Of a DNA stretch of 64,000 nucleotides, positions 47,561-58,889 are shown one piece after another; the first letter of the stretch is position 1, and each line of letters starts with the position of its first letter. A model generated the notes under the pieces. It ran no database searches. It saw nothing but the letters and a program-made list of their open reading frames with translations, and was not told where the DNA came from. The stretch comes from Glycine soja. Taxonomy: Eukaryota > Streptophyta > Magnoliopsida > Fabales > Fabaceae. The position numbers and the translations under genes were made by a program. The stretch lies in assembly GCF_004193775.1 (NCBI RefSeq), contig NC_041005.1:18013865-18077864 (forward strand), in the 5' to 3' direction.

Positions 47561-48120
47561 TTAGAATTGTTATGTTATAGATGACAATCAATTAGGAATT
47601 ATAGTCTTCATCCACAGTTCCACACCTTAGTAACCACGCTACAATATACATGGAAAACTCTCCTAAAATTGACACCAAGAATCTCAGCAATCAATCTTCA
47701 TTGGATTCTTAATATAATATTCATTGGGACTTTGGGAGAAAGAATCACTATTTGCAATATAACTTGAACAATAAAAGTATAAAAATGAACAAACCATATA
47801 CTGCCATCATTATTGCTTTATACTATTTAAATTTGAAAACATTATCATGACATGAATAGACCATAAATGGTGTGTTAACTTTCTGGAAAAGGCAAACCAG
47901 CATAGATTTTAGGCAATTAGCAGAGATGTGATCTTAGATCTTCTAGCAAGGAACAGAGCAAAGAGGAATGTCCTATAGAAGCAAAGCAACTGCCTGTGTT
48001 CTTGGTCTATCACAAGTGGTGGAAAGAGTAAAACTAAAATAAAAAAAATTTGTAAATCATTGCAAAGAAGTTAGTACTGGCTCAAGTTTTCCATTTAAAT
48101 GAATGGTCCTGCTGTGCTTT
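47561..48120. other. intergenic, probable 3' flank of the helicase pseudogene
   Basis: No gene on either strand that I can support. The last 100 bases may be the former 3' UTR of the helicase copy that starts at 48121 on the minus strand. Confidence 0.45.
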
Positions 48121-48405
48121 TCAAATTTCCCCTCAATAACCTCCAAAGCCAAAGTAATTCTTTCTATTATTTGCAGTGACCATGCTCTGCTGACGTTCAA
48201 ATTTGGAACAATCCCAGATGCGATGACCAAACCCACCGGGATCCTTTGTTTTCCTTCAGCAAGAGGTGTTTCAAATCAATCACTGTTGTCTCACTTTGAT
48301 TGTTGTTTACAAATGTTGTTGCTGTATCTTCCTTTCCACATCTGCCAGTTTAACCAATCCGATGGACATAATTTTCAATCTCAGCAGGCATGTGATTGTT
48401 AATGA

Positions 48406-49791
48406 TGTAATATCCCTTTTTTTAAAATAAATTAAAAATGATTTTTATTTAAAAATAAATAGTGTTTTAGAAAAATAATGAGATTTTTATAATTAAATAA
48501 ATAAGGAGAAATAGTTTTATTAATTAAAATAATATTTTTAAGGTAAATAAAATAAATGTGTTTTTAGAAAATAAAAACAAAAGATGTTTTATTTATTCAT
48601 TTGATAAATAATAAGATAGAGTTTCTTTTTTATAAAATAAAGAAAAATAGGGTAAATAATATGCTGAGAGTACCTAGCTATAAATAGATACATATTAGGT
48701 TAGGTTTTATATTTACGATACGTCTTTACCCTCTATCTTCCTCTAAAATTCATTTTTTCTTATTCCTTTCCCAAAATCATCTCTTTTTCCTGCATACACT
48801 CAAATTTGTCCTAGTAAAACTAAGATCTCAGACTTGTTAACCGTTGGATCATCTTTAAATTTGTACACCCCTTTGGAACTCATTTTTTCACATTCTCACC
48901 ATTGGGATTTGTAAAATAATGTCTCTAGAAAGATAAATACACCTTGCACGAAGAGAGGGAAATTGAGACTCCAATCACTTTTCATTCTCTCTAACGCTTA
49001 GAAACCCTAACAGACCAACTAGAAAAAAAGCTTGAGGAATCTTAGGAAATCGCTAGAGACGTTTCTATTGTTGCTGGACTACACACATGAACCTGTTTAG
49101 ATGTAAGGGATGAATTTATCGTAATTAGGGTTATAATGAACATGTGCAAGGATCATTAGAGGATCAAATTGGAGTTTATTTTAAGATGTTTATTGTACTT
49201 CTTCCTTTACGATTATAATTACGAGATTGCTCTGTTTGACGGATCAATTGATGTCCCGATGCAAATTATTATGAAATTGATATGTTCTTGTATTGAGTGT
49301 GAACCCTAGAAATTGGGTTTTTTTTTTCTAATTAGCGTAAATTGATGAAATTAAGTAAGGAGGGATTTACAGTAAGAGGGAGTGAGATATTGATTTTGTA
49401 TTTTCTCATTTTCTTGCCTTTTAGGGTTTTTTTATAGTTTAAAACTATTATAATTGAAATTGATTGAAGATTCCTAGTAGATTATGCAGTGTATTCTTAG
49501 ATAATATATATGAATTTATGTGTACTTATTTTTACATTTATATATACATATATATGTATATGTGTGTGTGTGCATGTATGTTTTAAAAATATTTGAGATT
49601 AACTCATGCTAATAATATCATATTATGCATGCTAGTTTGGAAAGATATTTTCAATGGCACTTTAGTTATTATATAAATATTTACTTATGATAATTTTTTT
49701 TATATAATTGAGTTAAGTGGATTTACTTTCTACTTTTTATATACTTGAATTGTTTGCTCTTATGCCTTATTTCATGTTAGTTACATGTGTG

Positions 49792-49841
<50 letters not shown>

Positions 49842-51400
49842 AAAGTGTTCATATAATTATTTGGAATTGGTGCATTGAAAGCTTACTTTGAAATTCATGA
49901 TCCAGTATTGATGTGTGCTAGTTTTATATATATAGCTTTAGCTATATATCTATATACATTAATATTTGATGTAAATAATATTGTAGTGTTGCTATAGTAT
50001 GATTCCGAAAATTATTCAAGTGTTGGAGTTTGAGAATATTATGGTTAGATTTGATGTACATATGTATATTGTAACTTATGAATATTGTTACGAATGTTAT
50101 GAAGATGTATAAATAAACATGAGGCTTAGTGACATGTCATTTTGGGATTATGAAATTGTGATTGAGATTGAGTATAAGTGGCAAGTTGAGCATGTGTTAA
50201 TCTGTGGGATACACGTGAACATGTGATGTTGGATTGTGACATTGTGGGATGTTAAATTATGGATGTGGGATATAGTTGTAAATAAGTGTGTGGTTAATAC
50301 TTGATGTGATATTACTTGTGTGTGTTAGTTGTGAATTATACAATAATCCGACTAATCTTTACCTTGAGAAAAGTGTTTATGCGTGAGTTGTTAAAAGGAA
50401 AGTGTAGGGTTTCAAGTTAGGAACCTGAAGTGTTAAATTATAGCGCAACGTTTTAAACATGTTTGTTGTTTTAGGGGTTGGACCTGAATCAGAAAGGTGA
50501 TACCCTAATAGATTCTTCGTAGTCTAGGCATTGGGGGTAAATACACTAGGTTTGAGTGCTCCTTTAAGTCTATGTTGATCCCATATGATTGGAGCAATCT
50601 TGCAAAACATAGTGACTTGACTGGTCACCTTATGATTTTACTTAGTGAGTGACCTGACATACCCATTGTGTGGTGTGTCTTGTTATGTACTCCTAAGCGT
50701 CCTAGTGTTGTTTTTCACTGACATGGTACTACATTGCATATAGGCTTGGGTCTTGGTAAAATTGTTGCGTAACGCCTGTGAATTGTTTATTTGAGATTGG
50801 TGAGTGTTGTTACATCTTGAGTCTAGTGTGTGATTCATGTGTAATATGATTGATGATTGAAAAATGAATTTTTAAGGATAAAGTGGTGAAGTGACATGGA
50901 TTGTATTAAGTTGAGCTATGTGATCAATATTTCTATAATGTATTTTGCTTATGTATTTGTTTGTCCGTATTTTATTTAGAAATGTGATAACTCACTCCCT
51001 ATGTGTTGTTTATGTTTGAATCCTGTGATGATCTCAAACCTTGTATTCATGGGAGCAGATGACTAAGTGGATGATTTTAAAGAACCTCACACTAGAGGAC
51101 ACAGGACACAATGTTTTGATAGGATGTGACATTGGGGCATGGGTTTCTATTTCAATTGCATGATGTTTTGAACATGTTATTTTATTCCGCTGCTTAACTT
51201 GTTTCCTTTTGTAAACTTGGACAACCTTGCTTTGAGCCAGAGATATTTCTAATAAGTTTTATTTGGTAACAATGAAGTGAATGTGATCCTTTTACACACA
51301 AGGATTTATTTACGTGATTTGAATAAAATTGATTTAATTAAATTCCATATTTTTATATGTTTTTCTTATTTATATGTATGTCAGGGTAGAGGGTGTCACA
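48406..51400 (+). mobile_element. Tekay-like long solo LTR
   Basis: 2995 bp, starts TGTAATATCCC and ends GAGGGTGTCACA, flanked by perfect 5-bp repeats AATGA (48401-48405 and 51401-51405). A TATAAATA box lies at 48679-48686. No gag or pol is present. It resembles the split outer LTR of the 9-27 kb nest in length and organisation. It interrupts the helicase pseudogene, so it is younger than that copy. Confidence 0.9.
49794..49838. repeat. (AT)n microsatellite
   Basis: About 45 bases of AT dinucleotides inside the solo LTR. Confidence 0.95.
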
Positions 51401-51490
51401 AATGACATGCTAAATAGTAGGAAAATCCAAACCTTTGGATGCAACATCAATTGCAACCTCTTGCTACATACTTAGTATAGACCTCTATTT

Positions 51491-52618
51491 AACCAAATAA
51501 AAAAAGTGTCAATTAGGTTAATATCAATATTATCGTGAAATAAGTATATCACCTAATGTATCAACCCTCTCCACTCGTTGGGTGTTAGACTCGAGATCAA
51601 CTTAGTTCATCGATTTCTAAGAAAAATCCACTCACTTTCCATTTCTATCCATTTGTCTTTTTTTGTTTAGCTCATCACCAATATCATAAGAAAATACACT
51701 AGTTTTTGCAATTGAATTGACTTTGACATTAATGACAAGGTAGATCTCAGTCTATCGATGGACTTCTTAACTGGTGCATGACAATATAATTGCATCTTGC
51801 TTGTTAGATTCTAAAAGAAGTTATTCCTTCTCAATTGCATCAAAAGTGTTGTCTCTTTGAGCGACTTCTCCTTATACTTCTTTAAATTCACATTTTCCTT
51901 CAATAATATATAGTAAATCCATTATGTACTTCAATAAGCAAGAAGTATGTCTCAATGGGAACTTCTTGTCCACAGATGTGCATTCTCTATGTCATCCACA
52001 CATTTTAAAGTGGAAAAAAAAACATGAATTGCAATGGAAGGCCAAAAGAAGTCATAATTGGATCAAAATTGAAGTTAAATCTATATTAGCACCAAATACA
52101 TAATATACAACAAATACCAAATGATAAATTAGAAAAAAGAAAACCTATAATAGAACATGTTCTTCACTTTCCTGCCTAATGTCAAGAATTCAATCTCAAA
52201 ACATGTTTTTTTGCTTGGAAAGGGTGAGCAATCACAAGCTAGAACTTTGTATGCATGTGAGGTCATACTCCATTCAAATAAATGTTACCATGAAGAAAGA
52301 GCATAAAAATTTAATGTTTCTATTCAGTATAAGTTTGGATTTCCTCTTTCTTTTGGCTGTTTACTTTGGTTATTTCTATTTTTATTTTTTTAGGAAGGGG
52401 AGGTTAACCATGTTAAGGTATATGGAATATATTAAGTATAAAATTAGCCAACGAAAACTAATTGATACATAAACAAGCCAATAGTGTTGATTATTCAAAG
52501 TATGGGCATCAAGAGAAGTCTTAGGAAACCAAGTATTTGGAAAGTATATTCCAAAAAAAAATGCAAGGTTTGTTAGGAGTTAGTGTGAAGTAGCAATTGC
52601 TCATATGGAGATAGTGAC
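51491..52618. other. intergenic, no supported gene
   Basis: AT-rich with short hydrophobic open frames. No domain recognised. Confidence 0.5.
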
Positions 52619-53590
52619 TGATGTAGCTCCATGTGGAGCTTGTAGGCCTTGGATCTTCTTCATTAATGGAGTCCTTTGCTTCTTGAAGATCAATGGCAGC
52701 AGAAGGGAGAAGGAAGAAAGATGATTGGAGACACCACTTCAAGGAGAAGATGACTCAAGAACAAGCTCACGACCATATGAAACCATGGATAAGAGCTTGA
52801 AGGTAGGAGAAGATGAGTGGAAGGAGAAGGAGCACGAAATTTTATGCCTCAAATGAGGTCTGAACTTTGAAGTGTAATTCTCAAATGATCAAAGTTGAAA
52901 AAATGCACACACAAGGCCTCTATTTATAGCACAAGTGTCACACAAAATTGGAGGGAAATTTGAATTTCTATTCAAATTTCACTTGAATTTGAATTGGTGG
53001 AGCCAAATTTGGAGCCAAAATTTCACTTATTATGATTAGTTAATTTTTAGCTAAGTTTCAGCCCACTAATCCAAGATCAAGTCCAAGATTCTCCCCTAAG
53101 TGTGCTTAGGTGTCATGAAGCATGTAAAGTATGAAGGACATGCACAAAGTGTGACTATATGATGTGGCAATGGGGTATAGCAAGCAAATGCTCACCTCCC
53201 CATTAAGATGGTCCAAAATTTAATTAGATTAAGCTTCTCCAAATTCAATTAAATTTATCTCCTAACACTCATATCAAATAGTGCACTTAATGCATGTGAA
53301 ATTAAAAAAATACTCCTAATACAAAAACTAGTCTAGGTGCCCTAAAATAAAAGGGTTGAAAAATCATACATTACTAAGGTACCCTTCCTACACTATGGAG
53401 CCCTAAATACAAGGCCCAAAAATAATGAAACCTTAATGTAATATGCTAAAAGATTAGTTGGCTCATACTTAGCCTATGGGCCCAAAATCTACCCTAAGAC
53501 TCATGGGAACCCTAGGGTCTTCTCTTGCATCTCTGGCCCGATCTTCCTGGAGACTGCTATCCAATGCCCTTGAGGGGTAGGATTGGATCA
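52619..53590 (-). repeat. 3' LTR of the gypsy relic
   Basis: 972 bp, plus-strand ends TGATGTAGCTCC and GGATTGGATCA. The last five bases, GATCA, abut the next LTR and are the reused target of that insertion. Confidence 0.85.
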
Positions 53591-54818
53591 TGTTGGACAA
53601 GTGGCCTCAGAAATTTTAAGAAGGGGGGGTTGAATTAAGATTCTGTTGACTATTCCTAATTGAAAATTTCCCTTTCTTAGATATTCCCTAGATTCAAGTA
53701 TTTCTTTAATTGTAAGTTACTCGAATAACAAATAAGGGGAAGTAAACTTAAAAGAAATATGAACACAACAAAAAGTAAAAGAGATTAAGGAAAGAGAGAA
53801 TGAAAAATCGGATTTATACTAGTTCGACCACAACCCGTGCCTACGTCCAATCTCCAAGCAACCCGCTTGAGATTTCCACTATCCTTGTAAGGACTTCCCT
53901 CCTTTGTGTTCAATGATTACATCCAGGAAGTTATTCCCACTTCTTGCAAGAATGGAGGAGAGGAAGAAAAATAGAATAGCATAAGTTTTTGCCCAATGAA
54001 CTTTTCTTGACAAAGCAAGTGTTGAACAAAAACTCTTAGAAAGATGTTAAGAATAAGCATTTTGAAATTCGTGTCATGGTCACATATTTATAGTCATTTG
54101 ATGGCTCATGAAGAAACCATGTTAAAAGTTGTGACTTTTGACAATTTCTTCAAAACCAGTCACTTTAAAAAAGTTGTGACTCTTGGAAATTTCTTCAAAA
54201 ACCAGTCACTTTAAAAGTTGTGACTCTTAGCAATTTTTCAAAACCAGTCACTTTAAAAGTTGTGACTTTTGGCAATTTTTCATGGCCAATCATTGGTAAT
54301 CAATTACCATAATGGTGTTAATCGATTACACAGTTTATTTTATCAAAAGTTGTGACTCTTCATGTTGAGGTTTGAAATCCAACGTTCAAAAACCATTGGT
54401 AATCGATTACACTATTTTGAAAATATTTTGTCACAAGTTGTGACTCTTGAGATTTGAAATTCAACGTTCAAAAACATTGGTAATCGATTACATGTCCATG
54501 GTAATCGATTACTACTTTGTAAAACAATTATAAAATTGTTTTGGGCTTCTGGAAATCGATTACTACCTTATGGTAATCGATTACCAGAGAGTAAAAACTC
54601 TGGTAAAAGATTTTTCTTTGAAAAATTCTTTTGGAAAAATTGTGTTATTCAATCTTTTCTTTGAAAAATTCTTTTATACTTATCTTGATGCTTTTCTTGA
54701 GGTTCTTGCATATCTTGAGTCTTCTCTTGAATCTTCACTTGAATCTTCTTGATTTCTTTAATCTTGTTTGAAAAATCTTTGGCATCATCAAAATAATCTT
54801 GGAAGCTTTGCTTCTACA
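53591..54818 (-). mobile_element. AATCGATT-type solo LTR at the edge of the gypsy LTR
   Basis: 1228 bp. On the plus strand it begins TGTTGGACAAGTGGCC and ends GCTTTGCTTCTACA. Flanks GATCA (53586-53590) and CATCA (54819-54823) differ at one base and fit a 5-bp duplication of the gypsy LTR's first bases. After the second copy comes the gypsy polypurine tract. It lacks the GAATTC tandem-repeat block of the other three copies, so it is a shorter variant. The palindrome array is present. Confidence 0.83.
54295..54586. promoter_or_regulatory. palindrome array, partly decayed
   Basis: Centres at 54301/54323 (22 bp because of one extra T), 54404 (partner lost), 54485/54506 and 54557/54578 (both 21 bp). 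Confidence 0.65.
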
Positions 54819-54823
54819 CATCA

Positions 54824-55003
54824 TTATCTCCCCCTTGAAAAGGATTTGACCTCAAATCCAGAGGTTCTTGATTCTCTGGGCTTCTTCCCTCAACACCTCT
54901 AAAAAGAATAAAAACATATATATTAGTGGTGTTTGGTATGTTAGAGTAGGGTAAGGTCTGAAAACCCCTTTCCTGGGCATCTTCCCATGAGGGAACATGG
55001 TTC
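54824..55003 (-). pseudogene. gypsy pol: RT connection piece fused to pol C-terminus
   Basis: On the minus strand LVRNHVPSWEDAQERGFQ resembles the RT/RNase H connection of gypsy pol. It passes within about 20 residues into EPLDLRSNPFQGGDN, the usual pol C-terminus of this family. The polypurine tract CAAGGGGGAGATAA overlaps these last codons. Several hundred residues are therefore deleted. Confidence 0.7.
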
Positions 55004-55008
55004 CTCAC

Positions 55009-56129
55009 TGATGTGTCATTATTTTCTCCTATTTCTTAACCCTTTTTGCATCATTTTAAGTACTGATTAGTCTTAATTGTCAAATTAATTAGGCAGTTTT
55101 ATTATCTAGGCCCATTCAACTAATTTGATGTTTTAAATCTAATTTTAGGAATTAATGAAGCATTGGGCTTGAATCCAAAATTGGGCTTGGACTTGAAGAG
55201 GGCAGACTATTTTATTCTACAAAATTAGATCTTATCTTATCTTATCTTATCTAGATATTATTTAGATTTGATCTCATCTAGATATTATTTCATCTAGATC
55301 TTATCTTATCTTATCTAGATTTGATTTTATTTTATTTATGGGCTTGGATTTAAAACAAATTTGTAAGCTTTGGGGCTGGAAAACTATATAACAGCACCAA
55401 AGTTCTAGTTTAGGCTCTATCTCTCTCCTCTCTCTCTCTTCTATTTTTCATTTTTAGTTTTAGTCTCTCTTCTCTTTCTCTTTTATTTTCGTTTTTTACA
55501 ATTCCAGTTCGGACTTTTAGTTTTATCAATAAAATTTTGTTCTCTATTTGATTAATGGAAGGCTAAGTCCGCAGCGTTGTTTTCTCTTGAGGATCAAGCA
55601 CAGTTCTCTTTGAGGTTCTATTATTACTGTTAAATTCTATTAAGTTTTTCCTCTTCACTAATTACTCTGAATTTGTTGCTATTAATTCATGCATGCTTAG
55701 TGCTTGATTAATTGTTTCTGCGCTTAATTTACGTTCATGCTTAATGATTGTTTATGAGTAATAGGTGTGTGTGATGCTTAATCACATAATGAATGTTTTA
55801 TGTTAAATTTCGGTTAGTAATTTAATTTAGGGACGGATTAAGTGGTTGAACTGATAAAGGATAAATTCTCGCAACCCAGGATAAGAGACTTGCTTGTGAA
55901 TCAAGGGGAAGCAACGTATTTTAATTATGATAATTTCTAATTCAATTTTACTCGCTGTTTAATTTACAAAAGCAAACAACCCCCCCCCCCCCCCCCCGCC
56001 CAATTTGTTCCTATTTCCTACTATCTGTTATGAACATTTGGTGTATCATTGCTCATTGGGAAACAACCTAGGATCACTTCCTAGTTACTACATTTTAATA
56101 TTTATTTGATTCGGGTACGGCCTCGATCA
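55009..56129 (+). mobile_element. Athila-like solo LTR, plus strand
   Basis: 1121 bp, TGATGTGTCATT to GGCCTCGATCA, flanked by perfect 5-bp repeats CTCAC (55004-55008 and 56130-56134). It is identical in length to the 3' LTR at 14129-15249 but reversed. It carries a run of 18 Cs ending near 55997, the complement of the G-run in the other copies. Confidence 0.93.
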
Positions 56130-56134
56130 CTCAC

Positions 56135-56776
56135 CAACTCAGTGAGTGGTGTTACAAGTATAGAAAAATATGGGACACAAACTTTGGCCATCCATGAAAA
56201 CCCCTCTTATCTTTCATAGTTAGTTGATCTTTGGCCACCCGTGAAGGTGTTTGAGGATGCAACATAAAATTTGTTCCAAGGTGGGTAAGGGTTATCTCAT
56301 TAGTTAGGCCATTATAGATGATTTTCCTATCATATTGCCATGGCCTACCTAAGAGAAGGTGTCCTGCCTTCATAGGAACTACATCATAAATCACTTCATC
56401 CTTATATGTTCCAATGGAGAAGGGCACTTTAACTTTTTGATTGACTATCATCTCCCCTTTCTCATTGAGCCATTGAAGTTTGTAAGGCTTTGGATATGGA
56501 GTGGTAGCAAGGCTAAACTTAGAGACTAATATTGTGCTGCAACAATTGCAACATGAACCACTATCTACAATGAGAGAGCATGTGTTATAAACTTTTTACA
56601 CCTTGTGTGAAAAATATTCTCTCTTTGAGATTGGGTGAAGTCACAAGATTGGCCTCCTAGAAGCCTTCTGACCATTAAAAGGTCCTCTTCTTCATGAGGG
56701 TAGATTTCTTCACTAGATTCTTCCCATTTTGCTTCTTTACTTTCACTAGAGGAAGGTGAAGTAGTAACCTCATCTT
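56135..56776 (-). pseudogene. gypsy gag end and protease (broken)
   Basis: Minus strand, from the right: SSQDEATTSPSSS-type acidic gag tail, an EEDLLMVRRLL-like segment, the protease active-site region (LIVDSGSCCN, where DSGS stands for the usual DSGA/S), and then VIYDVVPMKAGHLLLGRPWQ (56152-56451 frame), the flap and C-part of the protease. A stop and frame change separate the two halves. It is cut on the right by the LTR at 56777. Confidence 0.78.
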
Positions 56777-58441
56777 TGTTGGATCAAGTGGCCTCGAAAT
56801 AATTAAGAAAGGGGGGTTGAATTAATTATTGATGTGACTTGACTAATTAAAAACTTATCCTTCTTAATGTTACTAGATTCAACTAGGATTTTACTACTAA
56901 GTTAAGAAAGTAAAGAACAGAAACAATAACTTAACCACGGCAATTAAAAGTACACAGTGGATATTAAAGAGTGTAAGGAAGAAGAAGACAAACACAAGAA
57001 TTTTATACTGGTTCGACAACAACCCGTGCCTACATCCAGTCCTCAAGCAACCAACGGTTCTTGAGATTTCTTTCAACCTTGTAAAATCCTGTACAAGCCA
57101 AAGATCCACAAGGGATGTACCCCTCCCTTGTTCTCTTTGAACAACCAAGTGGATGTACCTCCACTTGAACTGATCCACAAGAGATGTACCCTCACTTGTT
57201 CTCAGTACAACAACCCAAGTAGATGTACCCTCTACTTGTACCACAAAGGGTGTATCCTCCAATGTGTTAAGACAAAGGATTCTCAGGCGGTTAGTCCTTC
57301 GAATCTTTGTAAGGGGAAACAAAAGATATCTCAGGCGGTTAGTCCTTTGAAATCTTTTGTTAAAGGGGAAGGGAAGAATCAAAAGAATTCTCGGGCGGTT
57401 AGTCCTTTGAATCTTTTGGAAAGAGAGAAGGGAGACACAAAAGAATTCAGGCGGTTAGTCCTTCTATTCTTTTGGCAAAGGGAGAATAGAATGAAAAAAA
57501 AGAGTAGCACAAGTTTTTGAACAATGAACTTTTCTTGGAAGAGAAAGTATTGAACAAAAACTCTTAGAAAGAAGTTGAGAAATGAATCAGAAATTTCTAT
57601 GTAAACTTGTTATAAAATTCATGCCATGGTCACATATTTATAATCATTTGGTGACTCAAGTTAAAGTTTGTGACTCTTGGCAATTTCTTTAAAGCTAGTC
57701 ACCTTTTAAAAATTGTGACTCTTTTGAAAACTAGTCACTTAAAAAGTTGTGACTTTTGAAAAAATCTTCAGAAACAAGTCAGTTTAAGAATTGTGACTTT
57801 TGAAAATTTATTTTTCGAAATCAGTCACTGGTAATCGATTACCATCAAGGTGTAATTGATTACACATCAATAGATGTGACTCTTCATTTTAAATTTTGAA
57901 AATCAAAATGTTTAGAAACTTTGATAATCGATTACAAGTATTGTGTAATCGATTACACAAGTTTAAAATGATTTAAAAAATATTTTATCACTAGTTATGA
58001 CTCTTGAAATTTGAAATCTAACGTTTTAAAACATTGGTAATTGATTACATGATTATGGTAATCGATTACAGCTTTGTAAATCAATTTTGAAAACAATGCT
58101 GGCTACTGGTAATCGATTACTACCTTCAGGTAATCGATTACCAGAGAGTAAAACTCTTTGGTAAATGATTTTGTGAAAAATTCTTGTGCTACTCAATGTT
58201 TTGAAAAACTTTTTTAGTACTTATCTTGATTGAGTCTTCTCTTGATTCTTGAATCTTGATCTTGATTATTCTTGAATCTTGATTCTTGAAATTTGATTAA
58301 ATCTTGAAACTTGATTATTCTTGAATCTTGATTCTTTGAAACTTGATTCTTGAAGCTTTTTGACTCCTGATTCTTTGGGACTTGCTTAATTCTTGATTCT
58401 TTGGCATCATCAAAATAATCCTGGAAAGCATTGCTTCCACA
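56777..58441 (-). repeat. 3' LTR of the env-bearing element
   Basis: 1665 bp, plus-strand ends TGTTGGATCAAG and GCATTGCTTCCACA. It contains GGCGGTTAGTCCTT tandem units (57280-57470), AGTCAC...GTGACT repeats (57690-57800) and a complete palindrome array. Confidence 0.9.
57830..58143. promoter_or_regulatory. array of four paired GTAATCGATTAC palindromes
   Basis: Centres at 57836/57857, 57929/57950, 58042/58063 and 58114/58135. All four pairs are 21 bp apart. Confidence 0.7.
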
Positions 58442-58455
58442 ATCTCCCCCTTTTT

Positions 58456-58889
58456 GATTATGACAATCCTGAAATCAAGAGAATACATACAAGTTTTGTT
58501 CTACCATTCACTCATCTCTTTCTCCCCCTTTCTTTTTGAATTTATGCTTAATTTTAAAGCTTTGAAAATATAATATCTTGATTTCTAAAATACCCATTTT
58601 TCTCTCTCCCTTTGGCAACATCAAAAAGGCCAAAGTGCGTAAAACATGAAAAATTTAATCATACACAAAGCATAATTTGTAAAACAAACATAAAAGATTC
58701 TAAAACATACATACATAAAGCAAAACATGAATAAAATCATATTGAAATGCAAACCACATAGTCATATATCACAACCCATAAATATTCAGTCATACTAAGC
58801 AAATATTAAGAGAAATACTAAGTGTTCAAATGTCATAATAATATAGCCAAATACACGGCTAGAAATCAAAATACTAATAATAATAATGT
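58456..58889 (-). other. spacer between env-like ORF and polypurine tract
   Basis: About 430 bases of noncoding internal sequence, AT-rich. Several CTCCCCCTTT-like purine tracts on the minus strand (58530-58620) could be auxiliary polypurine tracts. Confidence 0.6.

Larger units (their letters stand above)
48121..51490 (-). pseudogene. DDX41/RH35-type DEAD-box RNA helicase, C-terminal fragment
   Basis: Two pieces separated by the solo LTR. Right piece (about 51401-51490, minus): VAIDVASKGLDFPTI then a stop and HVIN, from helicase motifs IV-V. Left piece (48121-48400, minus): MPAEIENYVHRIG with a stop in motif VI (HRIGRTGR), TGRCGKE, NQSETTVIDLKHLLL, then a jump from KQRIP into the zinc-knuckle tail (GLGHRIRDCP in intact relatives, here frameshifted). 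It ends with the family C-terminus SGGYRGEI as GGYRGEI-like sequence and TGA (48121-48123). Absence of introns and of the N-terminal half suggests a truncated processed copy. The parent would act in RNA metabolism. Confidence 0.82.
52619..56776 (-). mobile_element. Ty3/gypsy relic, minus strand, cut by two solo LTRs
   Basis: Minus-strand order: gag end and protease (56135-56776), reverse-transcriptase connection piece and the last codons of pol (54824-55003), polypurine tract, then 3' LTR (52619-53590). Most of RT, RNase H and integrase are deleted. Solo LTRs at 53591-54818 and 55009-56129 interrupt it. Its gag is truncated at 56776 by the env-bearing element. It belongs to the same family as the plus-strand element from 59936. 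Confidence 0.8.

Noticed and set aside
54819..55008. The LTR at 53591-54818 as the gypsy element's own LTR
   Set aside because: The gypsy polypurine tract does lead into it, but the GATCA/CATCA flanks and the true gypsy LTR directly behind it show it is a later insertion.
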